From positions 1 through 39,958 of the forward strand of contig CANPPW010000012.1 in NCBI GenBank assembly GCA_947576095.1: DNA of 39,958 nucleotides, read 5' to 3'. Source of the stretch: an uncultured Mycoplasmatota bacterium. GTDB lineage: Bacteria > Bacillota_I > Bacilli_A > RF39 > UBA660. Shown here piece by piece: positions 32,889 to 39,958 of this stretch. Below the pieces are notes generated by a model. It was not told where the DNA came from and did no database searches. It saw nothing but the letters and a program-made list of their open reading frames with translations. The position numbers were made by a program, and so were the translations under genes. Numbering within the stretch: position 1 is the first letter of the stretch; every line of letters starts with the position of its first letter.

Positions 32889-33686
32889 ATGAACGAAACA
32901 AAAAAATTATATTCTATATTAATTGTTATAGTAGTAATTATAGGAATTTTTATTGCTTCAGCGATATCTAGTCATATCAAAGGGCAGAAATATGTTGAAA
33001 TAGTAAATCATAATTTTGAAAGCAAAGAAAGCCATTTGGTTTACTTAGGAAGACCAACCTGTGGATATTGTAGTCTTTTAAAACCATATTTAGATACATA
33101 TTCAAAAAAATATCATTTTACATTTGATTATATAAATACTGATAATGTTACAAAATCGCAACTCAATACGATTCTGAAGAAATTTAATTTATCATCAGAT
33201 ACATTTGGTACGCCTTACTTAGCTGTTGTTAAGAATGGAAAAAAAGTGGCAGAACAAAATGGTTACGTTCCAGAAAATCAATTGTTTGATTTTCTAAAAG
33301 AACATAAATTTATTGAGGAAGATAAAAAGTTATACTTAAATTATATAGATTATGATCAATATAAGGAACTTTTAGAAAAAGGAGATAAAGAACTTTTTGT
33401 ATTTGTACAAACTGGGTGTAGCCATTGTGAAAATGCTAAACCAGTATTAGAACAAATTGCTGAAGAGTACAATATGACAATTCATGTATTTAATATTAGT
33501 CAATTCGAAGATGAGCAACAACAAAAAGATTTTACAAATTCACTTTCATATTATAATGAACATGAATGGGGAACACCACTTATGTTAGTTGTAGAAAATA
33601 AAGAGGTAAAAGCAAGTAAGGAAGGATTTGAAAGTAAAGATTCTTACATCAATTTCTTTAAGGAACAGGGATTTATAAAGGAGTAG
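32889..33686 (+). CDS. Membrane-anchored protein with two thioredoxin-like domains
   Basis: 265 residues from ATG 32889 with AGGAAAAG just before; ATG 32844 has no clear ribosome site. A helix (about 8-30) anchors two thioredoxin folds outside the membrane. The first has GRPTCGYCSLL (CGYC); the second has QTGCSHCENAKP (CSHC). Each is followed by a cis-Pro-like FGTPYL or WGTPLM. Both CxxC pairs are intact, so it can be an oxidoreductase for exported protein disulphides, or a bacteriocin-like PedC-type protein. The first option is favoured by the Cys-containing extracytoplasmic protein upstream, but that is inference. Confidence 0.8.
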   Translation: MNETKKLYSILIVIVVIIGIFIASAISSHIKGQKYVEIVNHNFESKESHLVYLGRPTCGYCSLLKPYLDTYSKKYHFTFDYINTDNVTKSQLNTILKKFNLSSDTFGTPYLAVVKNGKKVAEQNGYVPENQLFDFLKEHKFIEEDKKLYLNYIDYDQYKELLEKGDKELFVFVQTGCSHCENAKPVLEQIAEEYNMTIHVFNISQFEDEQQQKDFTNSLSYYNEHEWGTPLMLVVENKEVKASKEGFESKDSYINFFKEQGFIKE

Positions 33687-33692
33687 GATAAA

Positions 33693-34145
33693 ATGCAAAG
33701 TGTTGTGTATCAAAAAGTAAGTGAATTTAAAAAAAAGTATCCATTAACTATATCTTGGCGATTACGTCAGCATTCTAAAGTAATTGATTTGCACTTAAAT
33801 CCAGGTGAAGTTGTAAAATATGCTTTTGCAGCCCAGAAAAATGATAATCCTTTAGATATTATTACGACCAATGTGGTAGCTCTTACAAATAAAAGGATTC
33901 TAATTGGTCAAAAAAGGTTATTTTTTGGATATTTTTTTACAGCAATTACTCCTGATATGTTCAATGATTTGAAAGTATCAATGGGAATTATTTTTGGGAA
34001 AGTATATATTGATACTGTCAAAGAATTTGTGCCTTTTTCTAATATTCAAAAAGAGGCTCTCCCAGAGATAGAAACGTGTATTACAGAATATATGATGGAA
34101 GAAAAGAAAAAATATGGTCAATTAAATACTCATGCAAACGGATAA
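33693..34145 (+). CDS. PH-like domain protein (bPH family)
   Basis: 150 residues, no signal peptide. The stretch TTNVVALTNKRILIGQKR, then KVYIDTVKEFVPFSNIQ, has the strand-turn pattern of bacterial PH-like (bPH) domains. A polar helix precedes it. It starts after 6 nt with AAGGAGTAGG, downstream of the thioredoxin gene, and ends just before the rluB start, so these three genes probably form one operon. Function unknown. Confidence 0.6.
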   Translation: MQSVVYQKVSEFKKKYPLTISWRLRQHSKVIDLHLNPGEVVKYAFAAQKNDNPLDIITTNVVALTNKRILIGQKRLFFGYFFTAITPDMFNDLKVSMGIIFGKVYIDTVKEFVPFSNIQKEALPEIETCITEYMMEEKKKYGQLNTHANG

Positions 34146-34161
34146 AGTAGAAGGTGATAGT

Positions 34162-34878
34162 ATGGAAAGAGCAAGCAAAGTGATAGCACGAGCAGGGTAT
34201 TGTTCTAGAAGAAAAGCTGAACAATATATTAAAGAGGGGAAAGTCGAAGTAAATGGAAAAATTATTGATATTGGAACTAAAGTGAATCCCAATGATTTAA
34301 TTCGAATAGACGGCTCTTTCTTATCTAAAGAAGAAAAAGAATACATTTTACTTTATAAACCAAGAGGTATTGTCACCACTACAAGTGATGATAAAAATAG
34401 AAAAACGGTAATAGACCTTGTACAATCTACAAATAGAATTTATCCAGTAGGGAGACTTGATTATGACACAACAGGACTTCTTCTTTTAACAAATGATGGA
34501 GATCTTTCTCATTTGTTAATGCATCCTAAAAGTTGTATAGACAAAACCTATATTGTTAAAATCAATGGTTTATTTCCTCCTGTTATGCTAAAAAAAATAT
34601 GTAATGGTGTAGTCATTGACGGAAGAAAAACAGCTAAAGCACATGCTAGAGTAAAAAAATATGATAAAAAAACCAATACATCTATTGTAGAACTTACAAT
34701 TCACGAAGGTAGAAATCACCAAGTAAAAAAAATGTTTAATCAATTGGGCTATCAGGTTTTGAAGTTAAAACGTGAGACATATTCCTTTTTAACACTGGAA
34801 GGTTTATCTTCTGGAGAATATAGACATTTGACGCCAAAAGAAATAAAAAAATTATATAATGAAGTATATAAAAAATAA
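34162..34878 (+). CDS. rluB: Pseudouridine synthase RluB/RsuA family
   Basis: 238 residues. An N-terminal S4 RNA-binding domain (MERASKVIARAGYCSRRKAE, KEGKVEVNG) is followed by the RsuA/RluB catalytic domain with the Asp motif GRLDYDTTGLLLLTNDGD and the C-terminal HEGRNHQVKKMFNQLGYQVL. It makes pseudouridine in 23S rRNA (RluB) or 16S rRNA (RsuA); the former is favoured in Firmicutes. ATG 34162 is preferred over ATG 34132 because AAGGTGATAGT lies directly before it. A terminator ends the operon. Confidence 0.92.
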   Translation: MERASKVIARAGYCSRRKAEQYIKEGKVEVNGKIIDIGTKVNPNDLIRIDGSFLSKEEKEYILLYKPRGIVTTTSDDKNRKTVIDLVQSTNRIYPVGRLDYDTTGLLLLTNDGDLSHLLMHPKSCIDKTYIVKINGLFPPVMLKKICNGVVIDGRKTAKAHARVKKYDKKTNTSIVELTIHEGRNHQVKKMFNQLGYQVLKLKRETYSFLTLEGLSSGEYRHLTPKEIKKLYNEVYKK

Positions 34879-34904
34879 AATTCTACCAATGTGTAGAATT
34901 TTTT
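34877..34904. terminator. Bidirectional terminator
   Basis: AAAATTCTAC / GTAGAATTTT with a 6-nt loop; it serves rluB and the convergent ferredoxin gene. Confidence 0.8.
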
Positions 34905-34918
34905 AATATATATAATAA

Positions 34919-35149
34919 TTATGCAGCTTTTTCCTCAGAGTCTTCTAATTGTATAATAGCATTTGTAGGGCAACCCTCTTTTGCATCTATGGCACTTTCC
35001 AGATCTTTTTTTAAAACAGTATCTACAATTGCTTCAGCAAAACCATCGTCCCCAATTTCAAATACTTCTGGACAAATCGCTGCACAAGCTCCACAACCAA
35101 TACAAGCATCTTTATCGACTTCAAATTGATATTTTTCCTTTTCTTTCAT
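34919..35149 (-). CDS. fer: Ferredoxin, single 4Fe-4S cluster
   Basis: 76 residues. It carries electrons through one [4Fe-4S] cluster with ligands in CIGCGACAAICPE and the distant EGCPTNAI, the arrangement of Bacillus-type Fer. A further Cys in CAAIC is present. The ATG at 35149 is chosen for its GTAGGAGGGAT ribosome site; the longer frame upstream is not coding-like. It is monocistronic and divergent from the 35276 gene. Redox partner unknown. Confidence 0.9.
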   Translation of the reverse strand: MKEKEKYQFEVDKDACIGCGACAAICPEVFEIGDDGFAEAIVDTVLKKDLESAIDAKEGCPTNAIIQLEDSEEKAA

Positions 35150-35275
35150 ATTTATCCCTCCTACATCATTATAAAAAAAAAGAGTGAAATGTGCAACAAC
35201 AATTTCAAAAAAAAGTAAATACAGTTTTAAAATATGACAAAATATGATATGATGATAATAGCGGAGGTGAGATAG

Positions 35276-36067
35276 ATGCCTAGTAGGATGGATCGATATC
35301 ATTTTGAAGAGATGACCAGTAGCAAAAGAACAAAAAGAAATGAAGATCTTTATAAGAGTATTTATGAAACAGGGGAATATTCCAATATTGAAGGAATTGC
35401 TTCTATCTCTAAAAAGGGTGAAATTAATTTAGAAAAATTAAAAGAAATGCTCCGACAAAGAGAAGAAAAAGAAAATGAGAAAAAGTATAGAACTACAGAA
35501 ATAACTCCTATCAGAGAGACAAAACAAGATGATGAAGATAGAACCTATGATATTAGGGATGTGCTTGTGAAAGCGAAAACAGAAACAAAAGAAGATAATC
35601 GTTATAGAAGTCTGGATCATGCCCATTATGAGTTTTTACAAAATTTAAAGTCTAAAGATCTAAAAGGTTTAAAAGAAGATCCAGAAGAGGAGAGGGCTTT
35701 AAGAACTTTAATAGATACAATTACCAGTACGAGTACCATTAATAAACTAGGTGATAATGAACTTTCACTAGAAATGTTATCGGAATTAAAACCAACGGGA
35801 AAAACGATAGCAGATAATGAATCATTACACAGATTAATTGAAACAGAAATAAAGAAAAATAAAGAGTTAGAATTAGAGAATACAGAAGAAAGAGATATGG
35901 ATCAAACATTTTTCACAACTGGACTTAGAAAAGAAGATTTTGAAGCTTTAGAAGATTTACAACAAGTGCAAAAAAAAGAACATAAATTTTTACGGGTATT
36001 GTTTTATATTTTAGGTATTGTTCTATTTATTATAGCAGGATATTTTATTTTCAAACTTTGGCAGTAA
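35276..36067 (+). CDS. Tail-anchored cytoplasmic hypothetical protein
   Basis: 263 residues. The N-terminus MPSRMDRYHFEEM and the block NEDLYKSIYETGEYSNIEGI look conserved; I recall similar openings in uncharacterised Firmicutes proteins. A long charged, coiled-coil-prone middle (about 40-235) leads to one C-terminal helix (239-261) with a very short tail, so it is probably tail-anchored facing the cytoplasm. The start has GCGGAGGTGAGATAG. Its 3' end overlaps the convergent gerAB end by 17 bp. Role unknown; a membrane scaffold is an inference. Confidence 0.7.
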   Translation: MPSRMDRYHFEEMTSSKRTKRNEDLYKSIYETGEYSNIEGIASISKKGEINLEKLKEMLRQREEKENEKKYRTTEITPIRETKQDDEDRTYDIRDVLVKAKTETKEDNRYRSLDHAHYEFLQNLKSKDLKGLKEDPEEERALRTLIDTITSTSTINKLGDNELSLEMLSELKPTGKTIADNESLHRLIETEIKKNKELELENTEERDMDQTFFTTGLRKEDFEALEDLQQVQKKEHKFLRVLFYILGIVLFIIAGYFIFKLWQ

Positions 36068-36974
36068 AAATAGAAACTATTTTCTTTCCATAATAGAGAA
36101 TATAAGTTTTTATATAAACAAAACAAAGCGAAAGACAGATAATCATATCAATAATCCATTGAATGGATAAAATAGATTCTAGTTTGTTCATAAAACCTAA
36201 TAATTTTACATTTCGTAATAAGTGAAATTCTGGATAACGGTAAAGTAGCATAAGTCTAGGTCCTAGCACTGTTAATATCAAAAATATATTGATAAACAAA
36301 ATGATACTTGTTAAAAAATAAAACCATTTTGTTTTTTTTATGATTTTTTTTCTAGGTGTAATTTGATGAAATGGAACTAACAAAAGCAAAAATAAAGGGA
36401 CAACTGCTGTGATAGCATATTTTACACTTCCTATTATGATGTGAGTGGGTTTGGTCTCAAAAATAGGGGTTAAATGATAAAAATTGATTTGATTATATAA
36501 TCCACTAAATTTTATCATCAGTAAGGCTAAAGAAAGTAGCAAAAATAAAAGACAGGCTCTACTAATTGTTTCAATTCCTTTTAACCCCATAAATATAATA
36601 GTAAAAAGAAAAAGACAGGCGATAAAAAATATTGGGGTTCCTCTTAAATATTGTGTATTTGTAAAAGCGATTAATTTTGTAAATAATAGACCAAAGAAAT
36701 AACAAATACCTATAATGATAAATGTATTGAGGATAAAACCACTTCCTTTTTTCATAAATTGATCAATACCTATAATAATATTCTTATGTTCATTTTTTTT
36801 TGCTATTTTTAAATAGATAGAAAGAAGAAAATACCCTAATATACTTCCTATAATGACTATCCATATTGCATCTGCTTTACATGTAATTAAAAATGGAAGT
36901 AGTAGGGTAATAAAAGTACTGCGATAAATAAAATACAGCATAGAACCATATCCAGAAATATGTACTTTATTCAT
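36051..36974 (-). CDS. gerAB: Spore germination permease, GerAB family
   Basis: 307 residues from ATG 36974, set by GAAGGTGATG; the longer readings begin inside that site. About ten membrane helices; spore germination proteins of this APC-type family bind the germinant. Conserved parts include FIYRSTFITLLLPFLI early, LRGTPIFFIACLFLF, VVPLFLLLLVPF and YRYPEFHLLRNV. It overlaps gerAC by 8 nt and is the last gene of the operon. Its 3' end overlaps the convergent tail-anchored gene. A small hairpin (AAAATAG/CTATTTT at 36067-36083) lies in its 3' coding end and may terminate the opposing transcript. Confidence 0.9.
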   Translation of the reverse strand: MNKVHISGYGSMLYFIYRSTFITLLLPFLITCKADAIWIVIIGSILGYFLLSIYLKIAKKNEHKNIIIGIDQFMKKGSGFILNTFIIIGICYFFGLLFTKLIAFTNTQYLRGTPIFFIACLFLFTIIFMGLKGIETISRACLLFLLLSLALLMIKFSGLYNQINFYHLTPIFETKPTHIIIGSVKYAITAVVPLFLLLLVPFHQITPRKKIIKKTKWFYFLTSIILFINIFLILTVLGPRLMLLYRYPEFHLLRNVKLLGFMNKLESILSIQWIIDMIICLSLCFVYIKTYILYYGKKIVSIFTAKV

Positions 36975-37995
36975 GATATACATCACCTTCTTTATCTTTG
37001 ATTTTAAAATTCATATGATTTTCAATGATTAAATCAGTAAAATAATCTGTTTTTAAATTTTTATTTTTTTTAGAAAGTAAAGCACCATATCCAAAAATAT
37101 CACTATTTAACTGTTTGCTTTCATTGATACTGTTTTTTAATATTTTTTGTAATTCCCATTCTACTTTTTTTAACAATTGCTTTTCATTTTTTATTGTTTT
37201 TCCACAAGTATTTTCCTTTACAGAAATATTTCCTGTTATATAATTATCAATTTTCTTACCATTTGTTTTTGTTTTAACATGGATACTTCCTAATTCTACG
37301 ACACTTTTATTCTCTTTACAAGCAATATTTAATACGATATGATTTGCATGATTACTTAAAATGGCAATCCCTATCATATTTTCAGAAAAGGCTTTCAGTT
37401 TATCTTTTTTTAAAATAGCAAGATTAGATGCAATTACCCTTTCTTTGGAAATGGTAACAGTATTTAATGTAGGCTCTTTTCCTTTTTCTAGAAGTGTATC
37501 TACAAGTTCAGTCAGTGTATCTGTTTTATCAGAAAATTCAATCTCATCATTATATTTAAAGATATTGGTAATTGTATTATAGTCACTATTATTACTTTCT
37601 AAAAGTGTTTCTAAAATCTGTTTAGAGGAAACGTTATGTGCAAGAAATAAATAAAAGTTGTTTTGAATGGAATCATTTTTGATAAAATAATTTAAAATAG
37701 GTTCTAATCCTTCCTTTGCAAGATCATCTGATATAATAATTGTTTGTACATGGTTTAAATATAAATTTTCAGATAAATTTAAGTTTAGATTGGCAAATGC
37801 TGTTGTGAGCGAAGTACCAGTTCCATTTTGTAAAATTGTTTCATTTTCCTCTTTTCCAACAATGAGACTGGAAATGATATACTGATTATCTTTTTTATCA
37901 ATTCCTAGAACTGTGCTGATGGATATTTCATTTAATTCTTTATAGTCACAGCTTGTTAATAAGAAAAGAATACACAAAAGAAACCATTTTTTCAT
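36967..37995 (-). CDS. gerAC: Spore germination lipoprotein, GerAC family
   Basis: 342 residues. Lipoprotein signal MKKWFLLCILFLLTSC with a TSC lipobox (C16), then DYKELNEISISTVLGIDKKD, the typical family start. The mature part sits on the outer face of the spore inner membrane and completes the GerA receptor. It begins in an ATGA overlap with gerAA and runs into gerAB, so all three are co-translated. Confidence 0.93.
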   Translation of the reverse strand: MKKWFLLCILFLLTSCDYKELNEISISTVLGIDKKDNQYIISSLIVGKEENETILQNGTGTSLTTAFANLNLNLSENLYLNHVQTIIISDDLAKEGLEPILNYFIKNDSIQNNFYLFLAHNVSSKQILETLLESNNSDYNTITNIFKYNDEIEFSDKTDTLTELVDTLLEKGKEPTLNTVTISKERVIASNLAILKKDKLKAFSENMIGIAILSNHANHIVLNIACKENKSVVELGSIHVKTKTNGKKIDNYITGNISVKENTCGKTIKNEKQLLKKVEWELQKILKNSINESKQLNSDIFGYGALLSKKNKNLKTDYFTDLIIENHMNFKIKDKEGDVYHE

Positions 37996-39452
37996 TTTTT
38001 ACCTCCTAATTTAATTTTATTTTTAGTAGTTAAATAGCTAGGTCTTTCTTTATCTTGATTTTTAGGAATGCGAATGAAACTATCTTTTAAACCAATTACG
38101 TTAAGGGGACTAATAGGAGAAAGATAATCTGTCCCCATAATTTTTAAATTAGCAAGTTTTATGACTAGAATCATTAAACAGACTGTAAATCCAATAATAC
38201 CAAAAAAAGTACTAAAAAGGATAAATAAAATTCTCCAAAAACGAATACCATTAATCATATCGATATCACTGAATAGAAGACCACTGATGGATGTAACAGC
38301 TACTATAATTACTGCAATTGGAGATACAATTCCAGCACTTACTGCTGCATCACCAAGGACAAGCCCTCCTACAATACTCATAGCAGTTCCCATAGCACTG
38401 GGTATACGAATGTCACATTCTCTTAGAATCTCAAATATAATAAGCAATAGAAGAATTTCAAAGGATGTTGGAAAGGGGACCGCTAACCTTTGATGATATA
38501 AAGAAATAAGTAATTTTTCTGGTAGGATACTAGTATTAAATGTCATCACACTAATATAAAGTGCAGGAATTAAAATGGTCATTAAAAATGCAGTTAAGCG
38601 TAGAAATCTAGTTAAATTTACATTGGCAGGATTTTGATAATAATCTTCTGGATTATGAAAAAAATCTATAAAAAGTGCAGGAATAATGAGTGCATAGGGA
38701 CTGTTTTCTACAAGGATAACAATTTTACCATTTAAAAGTGATTGACAAACTAAATCAGGTCTTTCTGTACTAATCACTTTAGGAAAGGTCGATTTTTGTT
38801 TTGTAATCAGAAACTCTCGAATATTGCCACTATCTAAAATTCCATCTACATCTATTTTTGAGAGTTTATCTATAATTTTGTTTACTTTTTCCATTTCAGC
38901 AATATCATGTATATAAAGAGTACTTACTTTTGTTTTGGTTCTTTTTCCGACAAAGGTATCTTTGACAACAAAATTAGGATCTTTAATTCTTTTTCGAACG
39001 AGTCCAATATTCATTGCATGTGTTTCTGTAAAACTATCCTTAGGTCCTCTGATAATTCCTTCGGAAGATGATTCAGAGATACCTCTTGATAAATCTTGTC
39101 TACTTTCTAAAACAATGGCTTTTTTATACCCATCTACTAATACAATTGTAAATCCAGATGATAGATAGTAGGGAATGTCTTCTTCTTTTTCGAGAATCAT
39201 GAGGGAATCATTGGGAATTATATTTTGTAATGTGTCAAATAAATTATGAAAGATATTTCCTTTTGTTTGCTTGATATCATAGGTCATACTATGTACAATA
39301 AATTCACTAATAGTAGCACCACTACTAACACCTTCTATGAATAGATAGGCTACTTTATGATTTTTTATAGTAAGATTTCTTATTTTTAAATCACTAGATT
39401 GGTGAAAGGTTTCAGATATTTTTTGTATCAATATTTCAATATTTGGATTCAT
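37992..39452 (-). CDS. gerAA: Spore germination receptor subunit, GerAA family
   Basis: 486 residues from ATG 39452, set by TAAGGTGATAATT. A soluble N-terminal part (about 1-260) precedes four to five membrane helices. Family motifs: FVEGVSSGAT-like LFIEGVSSGATISEF, RQDLSRGISESSSEGIIRGP then KDSFTETHAMNIGLVRKRI, and EILRECDIRIPSAMGTAMSI. It forms the oligomeric ion-conducting part of the GerA germinant receptor. The gene order is A-C-B, unlike A-B-C in Bacillus subtilis gerA. Expression in the forespore is expected; a SigG-like promoter lies upstream. Confidence 0.94.
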   Translation of the reverse strand: MNPNIEILIQKISETFHQSSDLKIRNLTIKNHKVAYLFIEGVSSGATISEFIVHSMTYDIKQTKGNIFHNLFDTLQNIIPNDSLMILEKEEDIPYYLSSGFTIVLVDGYKKAIVLESRQDLSRGISESSSEGIIRGPKDSFTETHAMNIGLVRKRIKDPNFVVKDTFVGKRTKTKVSTLYIHDIAEMEKVNKIIDKLSKIDVDGILDSGNIREFLITKQKSTFPKVISTERPDLVCQSLLNGKIVILVENSPYALIIPALFIDFFHNPEDYYQNPANVNLTRFLRLTAFLMTILIPALYISVMTFNTSILPEKLLISLYHQRLAVPFPTSFEILLLLIIFEILRECDIRIPSAMGTAMSIVGGLVLGDAAVSAGIVSPIAVIIVAVTSISGLLFSDIDMINGIRFWRILFILFSTFFGIIGFTVCLMILVIKLANLKIMGTDYLSPISPLNVIGLKDSFIRIPKNQDKERPSYLTTKNKIKLGGKK

Positions 39453-39469
39453 AATTATCACCTTATTTT

Positions 39470-39500
39470 TAATATGATCCAAAAATATAAAGTGTAAACA
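39470..39500 (-). promoter_or_regulatory. Possible SigG-type promoter for the ger operon
   Basis: On the minus strand TGTTTA (39495-39500), an 18-bp spacer and CATATTA (39470-39476) resemble the forespore consensus TGAATA / CATACTA. The match is partial at the -35. Confidence 0.35.
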
Positions 39501-39958
39501 TAGTTCTTATGAATAATCTATTATATATAAGAGTTACTTAGATAATAGAAATATTTTTAGGTACTTAAGTGATAAGATTTTTATAATAATATAAGACAGA
39601 GAAACAGAGTAAAACAATAAAAAAGGAAAACATATAAAAAATATCAAAATGATATAAAAGAAGTAGTAATTTTAAAGAATAAAATAATTTAATCATCAAA
39701 CAATAATCAAAAATAACTATTCAATTTACATTTGGCAAATAATTTAGAAAGAATTAAGGTTTTTACAATATATTTTTGAATATTTATTAAATCTTTATCT
39801 TTTCTTAAATTTCTTTTTTCCGTTTTATTGATTATTACATACTACCCTCATTATGTAGTTATTATATCAAATTGTTTGTGAAATATTTTTACTTTTTTTA
39901 TCTATTAAATTTTGATAAATTTGCGAATGTATAAGTTTTATTGTATAATAATTTTCAT
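39501..39958. other. AT-rich intergenic DNA to the window edge
   Basis: No reading frame, RNA gene or clear terminator is visible. A short ACTAC/GTAGT hairpin lies around 39842-39860. The final CAT could be a minus-strand start, but the frame stops after six codons. Confidence 0.5.

Noticed and set aside
1-39958. CRISPR array, tRNA or rRNA genes
   Set aside because: No regularly spaced short repeats and no cloverleaf-like or rRNA-like sequence were seen on either strand.

Overview
The window is about 40 kb of very AT-rich DNA (roughly 30% GC by eye) from a low-GC, endospore-forming Gram-positive bacterium of the Firmicutes/Bacillota. The evidence is Bacillus-type Shine-Dalgarno sites (AGGAGG, AAGGTGAT), U-tailed intrinsic terminators, a ywzB-spoIID-spoIIQ-spoIIID-mbl block in Bacillus-like order, an hpf-secA pair, a gerA-type germinant receptor operon, an agr-type peptide quorum-sensing locus and a sortase operon. 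Many small unknown membrane proteins and lipoproteins suggest a gut-type Bacilli/Erysipelotrichia-like lineage. That placement is inference.

Layout. 1-1.2 kb: a 5'-truncated transglutaminase-like gene and a small unknown gene, preceded by a palindrome at the window edge. 1.3-6.8 kb: housekeeping and small unknown genes (GDPD phosphodiesterase, UPF0316 membrane protein, asnS with two related small anchored proteins beside it, a lipoprotein). 6.9-9.3 kb: a translationally coupled alanine-racemase-like protein and D-aspartate-ligase-like ATP-grasp enzyme, probably for a D-amino-acid step in peptidoglycan. 9.3-12.7 kb: ywzB, spoIID, spoIIQ, spoIIID and mbl. 12.8-15.6 kb: a TagO/WecA-type transferase and a DbpA/CshA-type DEAD-box helicase.

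15.7-20.3 kb is the most interesting part: a partly duplicated agr locus. An AgrA-like regulator and two tandem AgrC-like kinases run rightward. Convergent to them run one intact agrB and two agrD genes. The two AgrD precursors share leader and tail but differ in the predicted autoinducer core (CWIWYM versus CVIIFL). The two AgrC copies have almost identical sensor halves but different kinase halves, and the second is frameshifted at an (AT)n tract. A remnant of agrB lies between the two agrD genes.

20.4-24.0 kb: csp, hpf and secA. 24.0-27.5 kb: a decayed mobile or defence island with an internally deleted tyrosine integrase, att-like repeats, an HTH-Fic gene whose two ends are separated by a broken YhcG/DUF1016 nuclease and an alpha/beta hydrolase, then a GyrI-like gene. 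27.9-30.5 kb: small unknown gene, GNAT acetyltransferase, lrgA-lrgB, HD-domain protein. 30.7-34.9 kb: a surface protein with an LVQTG sorting signal overlapping its probable class D sortase, a membrane protein, a tandem-thioredoxin membrane protein, a PH-like protein and a 23S pseudouridine synthase. 34.9-39.5 kb: ferredoxin, a tail-anchored unknown protein and the minus-strand gerAA-gerAC-gerAB operon, with about 0.5 kb of non-coding AT-rich DNA to the right edge.

Functional themes: the sporulation genes (SpoIID and SpoIIQ for engulfment, SpoIIID for mother-cell transcription, GerA for germination) show a complete spore life cycle. Mbl, TagO and the racemase/ligase pair build the envelope. 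The agr and sortase operons act at the cell surface.
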